From positions 41,229,501 to 41,293,500 of the forward strand of contig JAYKYS010000001.1 of the NCBI GenBank assembly GCA_036924285.1: DNA of 64,000 bases, given 5' to 3'. Shown piece by piece: positions 54,194 through 64,000 of this stretch. This DNA comes from Asterella californica. Taxonomy: Eukaryota > Streptophyta > Marchantiopsida > Marchantiales > Aytoniaceae. The position numbers were made by a program, and so were the translations under genes. Below the pieces are notes generated by a model. The model did no database searches. It worked only from the letters and a program-made list of their open reading frames with translations, and was not told the origin of the DNA. Numbering within the stretch: the stretch's first letter is position 1; every line of letters begins with the position of its first letter.

Positions 54194-57100
54194 ACTCGCT
54201 GATTTGCGAAACTAGTTCTTCGGTGATGATGAAGGAGATTAAACAACTCCTTCATAAGGTGTTGGCAGCGGTGGAAGAAGTATCGGTTGAAGTAGCAGAT
54301 CTGCATCGAGAGCTCATAGCACATAAGAGTGAGCTTGTTTCTGTTGTGTGCGATGTTCATGCTTTGAAGAACATGCAAACCGTTGTTGCTACAACTACCA
54401 AAGAGATTTCCTCTACACTCTCAGCATCTGCTGTTCCTGCTGAGGAGAAATCTGCGGTGGTAAATGATAATTTCAAAGAAGTAGTGGAGAAGTTGGAGAT
54501 GAAGATGAAAATCTTATGCTGAAGCTACCAAGGCGGCTCAAGTCTCTCTTTTTCAAGAGCAAGAGAATAAAAAGTTGAACCAACTCTCAAGGGTGAAGAA
54601 TGTGAGAATATCTGGTTTACCTGAGCTACAGAAGGAGGAGACCAAAGAAGTAGCTACCACTTTTTTTGCTGACACGTTACATGGACGTGCTGTTGTCACA
54701 CAAATGAGACGAGATGCTTCCAAATAGCAATTTTCGACTCTTAGAGTTATGATGTGGAACATTTATGGGCTTACTAAGTCAAAGTACACAAACGCTTTAC
54801 CAATTTGGAACAAGGCTGATATTATCAACTTGGTGGAGACATGGGAACATGAAGGAAACAATGTACATTTTGATCGGCTCTACTTGGAACAAGCACAAGC
54901 AACATAAAGGACGTGGTTTTGGAGGTATTGCAACTTACGTCAGATCTTATTTGCATCAGCTTGTTGAAGTGGTTCTTCAGGATGTGGGTGGACAATATCA
55001 TTAGATTCGAGTTGGTGGAGGAAGTAGATCTGTATGTTATATCGCAATCTGCTATTTTGCACTTTTGAACATGTCTATCTATCAGACTAGAGCATGTAGC
55101 ACGAGCCAACCTTTCCATCGTCTTTTTATTGATGTTTTGAGATATCAAGAGAAGGGCAAGGTCTTTGTGGTGAGAGATTTCAATGCTAGAGTTCACACTT
55201 GCCAATTCACACAATTCTATGCTCTTGACCACTCCCCTATTCTTGAAGAAGATGATGATCCTACATGGTCCCGTGCCTCTTTAGATACATCCACCAATGA
55301 CATGAAAGAACACTTCTTGACTTTTGGAGCAATCTGTAGTTTGAAAGTTTTGAACGGTACATCTCGTTTTCCTAGCCTTTCTTTCTCAAGAAAGCTCTCT
55401 TCTTACTTTTGATCAACTGCTCGTACAAGGTTGTCGCTTCCAAGTCACAAGCCTTGTCTAGAGCCTTTAATCGAGCAAGTTTGCACTCTTCATCAAAGAG
55501 ATATAGTTTTTTGTCGTACCAATGCTCTTTTTCATTGATACGATCTCCTAGGGTTTCCTAGGCTCACATGTTGACTTTGTATTGTTTTTTTTCTGCCTTT
55601 TGACTCTTTGGGTCTTCCGGGCTTGATATTCATTCATTCAAACCAACCATTGCAAGGATTACCTTTGAGCTTTCTGCTTGAGTGTTGAGAGAAAAACCGA
55701 GTTGCAATTTTCTTCAAGACATCCGTCAATTGTGTATCTCGTTGGTCAAGATTGTGGCTCCATTGTGTATGTAATAGATATCAAATTCTCTAGAGCAGTT
55801 TGATAAAGATGTCTTTTCCGGTGATCAAGACGAAGTCTAGAGGTAGTGTTGTTCCCATCAAAATCTTTCAACTTGTAAGATGCAAATGAGCTAGACAAGG
55901 ATAGTGAGAACAGTAGAGGAGTTCACGTGATCAGATTCAGGTTGTAGATCCAAAACTTCAAATGCTGAAATGAGTGAACTTGGAACTTGCTTTTGATTTT
56001 CAGAAGAATCCCAAAGCTTTTTGGAGACGTTTAGCATCTCGTCCAAGTTCACCAAGTCTTGATCCTTCAGCTTTGATGTCCTACGTTGAGCAACTTTACT
56101 TCTCTCCACATGCACCATGTATGCCACAAAGTGAAGGACAACCGCAGACCTTTTTAATGGACGAAGTACGACATCAGCTCAGTAGGCTTGCAAGTGGAAA
56201 GTCTGAGGATCTAGAAGGACGTTCTGCGGAGCTACTACAATGGGGAGGTGATTCTCTCATTCCTATACTTACCAAGCTTCTGAATGATGCTACTGTAATG
56301 GTTTCCCTAAGAGTTGGTTCGTGCGCAAAGTGATTCTCATCCACAAGTCGGGCAAGAAGGATGATGTTATCAACTATAGAACTATCATGGTGGGCAACAT
56401 CTTTGCCAAGTTGTATGGGAGCTTGCGAGAGAGAAAACTCAATGTTTGGGCAGAAGGATCCAATGTGAGAGCTCGTTCACAAGCAGGTTTTCGTCCTACC
56501 TTTAGCACCATTGATCATATCCTTTGTCTTTGTGTTGCTTGGGAGAAGTCAAAAGGAAATGGTAAATCTCTCTATGCTGCTTTTATCGACTACACAAAAG
56601 CTTTTGATAGGGAGCCTAGGAAGCTCTTATGGGATAGAGTTGTTGCCATTGGTGTTCCTAAAGACATGATGACAGCGATTTCTAAACTCTATGAACGAGT
56701 TTATGTGAAGGAGATCTTTAGCACTATTGGAGTCATTCAAGGTTGTCCTCTCTCCCCTACTCTATTTGATATCTTCATTGATGACATGGAGAGATGTCTT
56801 GCTGAATTTGGAGGAGAAGGTGTGAAGTTGAGAATCTATATCATTCAAACATTGATTTATGCTGATGATATCATTCTTCTATCACGTGATCCTTTGAGTT
56901 TAACAACGACATTTGGATGCTCTTGAGATCTTTTGCAACAACATGCAGATGGAAGTGAACCTTTCGAAGTCCAAGGTGATGGTGGTGGGTTCAAAAGTCC
57001 GCCATTCTTTTCTCTACAAGGGCCAAGTTTTACAACAAGTGGAGAGTTACAAGTACTTGGGCATTGACTTCTATCATAACTACAGTTGGTCTTCGTGCAT

Positions 57101-57725
57101 TCATAAGAGAGTTGAAGCTGGTTACAAAGCTTTTTACTCTCTTTAGAATCGTTGTCGACGTGCTCATCTCTTAGCATGGGATTTGAGAAAGTTTCTCTTC
57201 AGGAGTTTGGTTTTGCCTGTGATACTTTATGATGTTCAAGTGTGGGGGCCTGGTGCAAGGAAAAGGAGCTTGGGAACATATTAAGAAGTGTTCTTACAAG
57301 TGGAGCTTGGTGTAAGATGCCAAACACCATATGCTATGCTCCTTGGTGAATCTGGTTACTTATCCGTGGAAGCAGAAGCTCTTTACTTGACTATCATTTA
57401 TGTCTCATTTGGTTGGTATGCTGATGTGGTGGCTTGGTGTGGAAAATGGAACATTTTTTAGTGTGATTTTGAACCTCCAAACGCTTCCATTGAGACAAAT
57501 CTTGTTGCGATCTGAGGAGAATTGAGGTGTTGAGGTGTGTTTCTATTTCGCGGATCTGTTAGAGAGAGAAGTTGACACCCGTGGACAAAATCGATCGTCA
57601 AAAGGAGATGTGGTTGTTAGTTTTGAGCAAGCTTGGTACCATTGGAAAGGTCCCGGCGAGACGCTTCCATTGAGACAAATCTTGTTGCGATCTGAAGATA
57701 ATTGAGGTGTTGAGGTGTGCTCTTA
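54194..57725 (+). repeat. Array unit 3
   Basis: Same content and spacing as unit 2. Confidence 0.9.
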
Positions 57726-60700
57726 ACTCGCTGATTTGCGAAACTAGTTCTTCGGTGATGATGAAGGAGATTAAACAACTCCTTCATAAGGTGTTGGCAG
57801 CGGTGGAAGAAGTATCGGTTGAAGTAGCAGATCTGCATCGAGAGCTCATAGCACATAAGAGTGAGCTTGTTTCTGTTGTGTGCGATGTTCATGCTTTGAA
57901 GAACATGCAAACCGTTGTTGCTACAACTACCAAAGAGATTTCCTCTACACTCTCAGCATCTGCTGTTCCTGCTGAGGAGAAATCTGCGGTGGTAAATGAT
58001 AATTTCAAAGAAGTAGTGGAGAAGTTGGAGATGAAGATGAAAATCTTATGCTGAAGCTACCAAGGCGGCTCAAGTCTCTCTTTTTCAAGAGCAAGAGAAT
58101 AAAAAGTTGAACCAACTCTCAAGGGTGAAGAATGTGAGAATATCTGGTTTACCTGAGCTACAGAAGGAGGAGACCAAAGAAGTAGCTACCACTTTTTTTG
58201 CTGACACGTTACATGGACGTGCTGTTGTCACACAAATGAGACGAGATGCTTCCAAATAGCAATTTTCGACTCTTAGAGTTATGATGTGGAACATTTATGG
58301 GCTTACTAAGTCAAAGTACACAAACGCTTTACCAATTTGGAACAAGGCTGATATTATCAACTTGGTGGAGACATGGGAACATGAAGGAAACAATGTACAT
58401 TTTGATCGGCTCTACTTGGAACAAGCACAAGCAACATAAAGGACGTGGTTTTGGAGGTATTGCAACTTACGTCAGATCTTATTTGCATCAGCTTGTTGAA
58501 GTGGTTCTTCAGGATGTGGGTGGACAATATCATTAGATTCGAGTTGGTGGAGGAAGTAGATCTGTATGTTATATCGCAATCTGCTATTTTGCACTTTTGA
58601 ACATGTCTATCTATCAGACTAGAGCATGTAGCACGAGCCAACCTTTCCATCGTCTTTTTATTGATGTTTTGAGATATCAAGAGAAGGGCAAGGTCTTTGT
58701 GGTGAGAGATTTCAATGCTAGAGTTCACACTTGCCAATTCACACAATTCTATGCTCTTGACCACTCCCCTATTCTTGAAGAAGATGATGATCCTACATGG
58801 TCCCGTGCCTCTTTAGATACATCCACCAATGACATGAAAGAACACTTCTTGACTTTTGGAGCAATCTGTAGTTTGAAAGTTTTGAACGGTACATCTCGTT
58901 TTCCTAGCCTTTCTTTCTCAAGAAAGCTCTCTTCTTACTTTTGATCAACTGCTCGTACAAGGTTGTCGCTTCCAAGTCACAAGCCTTGTCTAGAGCCTTT
59001 AATCGAGCAAGTTTGCACTCTTCATCAAAGAGATATAGTTTTTTGTCGTACCAATGCTCTTTTTCATTGATACGATCTCCTAGGGTTTCCTAGGCTCACA
59101 TGTTGACTTTGTATTGTTTTTTTTCTGCCTTTTGACTCTTTGGGTCTTCCGGGCTTGATATTCATTCATTCAAACCAACCATTGCAAGGATTACCTTTGA
59201 GCTTTCTGCTTGAGTGTTGAGAGAAAAACCGAGTTGCAATTTTCTTCAAGACATCCGTCAATTGTGTATCTCGTTGGTCAAGATTGTGGCTCCATTGTGT
59301 ATGTAATAGATATCAAATTCTCTAGAGCAGTTTGATAAAGATGTCTTTTCCGGTGATCAAGACGAAGTCTAGAGGTAGTGTTGTTCCCATCAAAATCTTT
59401 CAACTTGTAAGATGCAAATGAGCTAGACAAGGATAGTGAGAACAGTAGAGGAGTTCACGTGATCAGATTCAGGTTGTAGATCCAAAACTTCAAATGCTGA
59501 AATGAGTGAACTTGGAACTTGCTTTTGATTTTCAGAAGAATCCCAAAGCTTTTTGGAGACGTTTAGCATCTCGTCCAAGTTCACCAAGTCTTGATCCTTC
59601 AGCTTTGATGTCCTACGTTGAGCAACTTTACTTCTCTCCACATGCACCATGTATGCCACAAAGTGAAGGACAACCGCAGACCTTTTTAATGGACGAAGTA
59701 CGACATCAGCTCAGTAGGCTTGCAAGTGGAAAGTCTGAGGATCTAGAAGGACGTTCTGCGGAGCTACTACAATGGGGAGGTGATTCTCTCATTCCTATAC
59801 TTACCAAGCTTCTGAATGATGCTACTGTAATGGTTTCCCTAAGAGTTGGTTCGTGCGCAAAGTGATTCTCATCCACAAGTCGGGCAAGAAGGATGATGTT
59901 ATCAACTATAGAACTATCATGGTGGGCAACATCTTTGCCAAGTTGTATGGGAGCTTGCGAGAGAGAAAACTCAATGTTTGGGCAGAAGGATCCAATGTGA
60001 GAGCTCGTTCACAAGCAGGTTTTCGTCCTACCTTTAGCACCATTGATCATATCCTTTGTCTTTGTGTTGCTTGGGAGAAGTCAAAAGGAAATGGTAAATC
60101 TCTCTATGCTGCTTTTATCGACTACACAAAAGCTTTTGATAGGGAGCCTAGGAAGCTCTTATGGGATAGAGTTGTTGCCATTGGTGTTCCTAAAGACATG
60201 ATGACAGCGATTTCTAAACTCTATGAACGAGTTTATGTGAAGGAGATCTTTAGCACTATTGGAGTCATTCAAGGTTGTCCTCTCTCCCCTACTCTATTTG
60301 ATATCTTCATTGATGACATGGAGAGATGTCTTGCTGAATTTGGAGGAGAAGGTGTGAAGTTGAGAATCTATATCATTCAAACATTGATTTATGCTGATGA
60401 TATCATTCTTCTATCACGTGATCCTTTGAGTTTAACAACGACATTTGGATGCTCTTGAGATCTTTTGCAACAACATGCAGATGGAAGTGAACCTTTCGAA
60501 GTCCAAGGTGATGGTGGTGGGTTCAAAAGTCCGCCATTCTTTTCTCTACAAGGGCCAAGTTTTACAACAAGTGGAGAGTTACAAGTACTTGGGCATTGAC
60601 TTCTATCATAACTACAGTTGGTCTTCGTGCATTCATAAGAGAGTTGAAGCTGGTTACAAAGCTTTTTACTCTCTTTAGAATCGTTGTCGACGTGCTCATC

Positions 60701-61257
60701 TCTTAGCATGGGATTTGAGAAAGTTTCTCTTCAGGAGTTTGGTTTTGCCTGTGATACTTTATGATGTTCAAGTGTGGGGGCCTGGTGCAAGGAAAAGGAG
60801 CTTGGGAACATATTAAGAAGTGTTCTTACAAGTGGAGCTTGGTGTAAGATGCCAAACACCATATGCTATGCTCCTTGGTGAATCTGGTTACTTATCCGTG
60901 GAAGCAGAAGCTCTTTACTTGACTATCATTTATGTCTCATTTGGTTGGTATGCTGATGTGGTGGCTTGGTGTGGAAAATGGAACATTTTTTAGTGTGATT
61001 TTGAACCTCCAAACGCTTCCATTGAGACAAATCTTGTTGCGATCTGAGGAGAATTGAGGTGTTGAGGTGTGTTTCTATTTCGCGGATCTGTTAGAGAGAG
61101 AAGTTGACACCCGTGGACAAAATCGATCGTCAAAAGGAGATGTGGTTGTTAGTTTTGAGCAAGCTTGGTACCATTGGAAAGGTCCCGGCGAGACGCTTCC
61201 ATTGAGACAAATCTTGTTGCGATCTGAAGATAATTGAGGTGTTGAGGTGTGCTCTTA
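57726..61257 (+). repeat. Array unit 4
   Basis: Same content and spacing as unit 2. Confidence 0.9.
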
Positions 61258-64000
61258 ACTCGCTGATTTGCGAAACTAGTTCTTCGGTGATGATGAAGGA
61301 GATTAAACAACTCCTTCATAAGGTGTTGGCAGCGGTGGAAGAAGTATCGGTTGAAGTAGCAGATCTGCATCGAGAGCTCATAGCACATAAGAGTGAGCTT
61401 GTTTCTGTTGTGTGCGATGTTCATGCTTTGAAGAACATGCAAACCGTTGTTGCTACAACTACCAAAGAGATTTCCTCTACACTCTCAGCATCTGCTGTTC
61501 CTGCTGAGGAGAAATCTGCGGTGGTAAATGATAATTTCAAAGAAGTAGTGGAGAAGTTGGAGATGAAGATGAAAATCTTATGCTGAAGCTACCAAGGCGG
61601 CTCAAGTCTCTCTTTTTCAAGAGCAAGAGAATAAAAAGTTGAACCAACTCTCAAGGGTGAAGAATGTGAGAATATCTGGTTTACCTGAGCTACAGAAGGA
61701 GGAGACCAAAGAAGTAGCTACCACTTTTTTTGCTGACACGTTACATGGACGTGCTGTTGTCACACAAATGAGACGAGATGCTTCCAAATAGCAATTTTCG
61801 ACTCTTAGAGTTATGATGTGGAACATTTATGGGCTTACTAAGTCAAAGTACACAAACGCTTTACCAATTTGGAACAAGGCTGATATTATCAACTTGGTGG
61901 AGACATGGGAACATGAAGGAAACAATGTACATTTTGATCGGCTCTACTTGGAACAAGCACAAGCAACATAAAGGACGTGGTTTTGGAGGTATTGCAACTT
62001 ACGTCAGATCTTATTTGCATCAGCTTGTTGAAGTGGTTCTTCAGGATGTGGGTGGACAATATCATTAGATTCGAGTTGGTGGAGGAAGTAGATCTGTATG
62101 TTATATCGCAATCTGCTATTTTGCACTTTTGAACATGTCTATCTATCAGACTAGAGCATGTAGCACGAGCCAACCTTTCCATCGTCTTTTTATTGATGTT
62201 TTGAGATATCAAGAGAAGGGCAAGGTCTTTGTGGTGAGAGATTTCAATGCTAGAGTTCACACTTGCCAATTCACACAATTCTATGCTCTTGACCACTCCC
62301 CTATTCTTGAAGAAGATGATGATCCTACATGGTCCCGTGCCTCTTTAGATACATCCACCAATGACATGAAAGAACACTTCTTGACTTTTGGAGCAATCTG
62401 TAGTTTGAAAGTTTTGAACGGTACATCTCGTTTTCCTAGCCTTTCTTTCTCAAGAAAGCTCTCTTCTTACTTTTGATCAACTGCTCGTACAAGGTTGTCG
62501 CTTCCAAGTCACAAGCCTTGTCTAGAGCCTTTAATCGAGCAAGTTTGCACTCTTCATCAAAGAGATATAGTTTTTTGTCGTACCAATGCTCTTTTTCATT
62601 GATACGATCTCCTAGGGTTTCCTAGGCTCACATGTTGACTTTGTATTGTTTTTTTTCTGCCTTTTGACTCTTTGGGTCTTCCGGGCTTGATATTCATTCA
62701 TTCAAACCAACCATTGCAAGGATTACCTTTGAGCTTTCTGCTTGAGTGTTGAGAGAAAAACCGAGTTGCAATTTTCTTCAAGACATCCGTCAATTGTGTA
62801 TCTCGTTGGTCAAGATTGTGGCTCCATTGTGTATGTAATAGATATCAAATTCTCTAGAGCAGTTTGATAAAGATGTCTTTTCCGGTGATCAAGACGAAGT
62901 CTAGAGGTAGTGTTGTTCCCATCAAAATCTTTCAACTTGTAAGATGCAAATGAGCTAGACAAGGATAGTGAGAACAGTAGAGGAGTTCACGTGATCAGAT
63001 TCAGGTTGTAGATCCAAAACTTCAAATGCTGAAATGAGTGAACTTGGAACTTGCTTTTGATTTTCAGAAGAATCCCAAAGCTTTTTGGAGACGTTTAGCA
63101 TCTCGTCCAAGTTCACCAAGTCTTGATCCTTCAGCTTTGATGTCCTACGTTGAGCAACTTTACTTCTCTCCACATGCACCATGTATGCCACAAAGTGAAG
63201 GACAACCGCAGACCTTTTTAATGGACGAAGTACGACATCAGCTCAGTAGGCTTGCAAGTGGAAAGTCTGAGGATCTAGAAGGACGTTCTGCGGAGCTACT
63301 ACAATGGGGAGGTGATTCTCTCATTCCTATACTTACCAAGCTTCTGAATGATGCTACTGTAATGGTTTCCCTAAGAGTTGGTTCGTGCGCAAAGTGATTC
63401 TCATCCACAAGTCGGGCAAGAAGGATGATGTTATCAACTATAGAACTATCATGGTGGGCAACATCTTTGCCAAGTTGTATGGGAGCTTGCGAGAGAGAAA
63501 ACTCAATGTTTGGGCAGAAGGATCCAATGTGAGAGCTCGTTCACAAGCAGGTTTTCGTCCTACCTTTAGCACCATTGATCATATCCTTTGTCTTTGTGTT
63601 GCTTGGGAGAAGTCAAAAGGAAATGGTAAATCTCTCTATGCTGCTTTTATCGACTACACAAAAGCTTTTGATAGGGAGCCTAGGAAGCTCTTATGGGATA
63701 GAGTTGTTGCCATTGGTGTTCCTAAAGACATGATGACAGCGATTTCTAAACTCTATGAACGAGTTTATGTGAAGGAGATCTTTAGCACTATTGGAGTCAT
63801 TCAAGGTTGTCCTCTCTCCCCTACTCTATTTGATATCTTCATTGATGACATGGAGAGATGTCTTGCTGAATTTGGAGGAGAAGGTGTGAAGTTGAGAATC
63901 TATATCATTCAAACATTGATTTATGCTGATGATATCATTCTTCTATCACGTGATCCTTTGAGTTTAACAACGACATTTGGATGCTCTTGAGATCTTTTGC
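61258..64000 (+). repeat. Array unit 5, cut by the window end
   Basis: The first ~2743 bp of the unit, ending within the RT fragment just after the YADD region. The array therefore continues beyond the window. Confidence 0.9.

Larger units (their letters stand above)
47130..64000 (+). repeat. 3532-bp LINE-derived tandem array, 4.8 units, runs off the window
   Basis: The sequence repeats with a constant period of 3532 bp: landmarks at 49257, 52789, 56321, 59853 and 63385 are identical. Encoded pieces are the same in every unit, and I found no difference in the stretches I compared. Unit layout: ORF1 fragment (+), ORF2 endonuclease (+), LINE linker (-) split by a short LINE 3' end (+), ORF2 RT (+), 178-bp repeat (-). 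No unit can encode a complete LINE protein. Confidence 0.92.

Noticed and set aside
47130..64000. CRISPR-like or gene-cluster array
   Set aside because: The period is 3532 bp, with LINE text inside each unit; this is a tandem array of retrotransposon fragments.

Overview
The window looks like repeat-rich nuclear DNA of a land plant. The evidence is a plant-type caffeate/flavonoid O-methyltransferase gene with GT-AG introns, Ty3/gypsy elements whose primer-binding site matches the 3' end of plant tRNA-Asp, a tRNA-derived SINE head and a TTTAGGG-like telomeric fragment. I cannot name the species; a non-seed plant is a low-confidence guess.

Layout. 1-4250: one apparently intact host gene, a three-exon O-methyltransferase (1812-3309), with a TATA box and a duplicated promoter segment. 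4250-7090: AT-rich DNA without a gene, holding degenerate repeats and one SINE head. 7090-15300: a graveyard of old fragments: a decayed family-A LTR piece, three copies of a ~178-bp tandem repeat, LINE pieces in both orientations and a decayed family-B gypsy pol. 15304-17752: an antisense 3' LTR fragment of family A. 17753-36260: a complete but mutated family-A Ty3/gypsy element with two unusually long LTRs (~5.9 kb each) that each carry a ~770-codon reading frame of their own, and an internal gag-pol. 36261-36993: the start of a second family-A internal region, abruptly cut. 37198-37706: a TRIM-like unit with 106-bp terminal repeats. 37707-42706: a family-B Ty3/gypsy element, truncated at both ends but with an almost intact gag-pol. 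42707-47129: a LINE fragment, a 178-bp repeat block and a nearly complete LINE ORF2. 47130-64000: a tandem array of a 3532-bp unit (4.8 copies, running off the window) assembled from sense and antisense LINE pieces plus the 178-bp repeat.

How the parts relate. Apart from the methyltransferase, everything recognisable is retrotransposon-derived. Autonomous activity is unlikely for any copy here: family A has in-frame stops and a pol frameshift, family B has one stop and no 5' LTR, the best LINE has one in-frame amber codon, and the array units are heavily rearranged.

The most notable points are the LTR-borne coiled-coil reading frame, which stays open in three copies apart from a few mutations; the extraordinary density of the hexamer GAAGAC/GTCTTC throughout family A; and the near-identical LINE-derived macrosatellite, which includes a nucleosome-length repeat.
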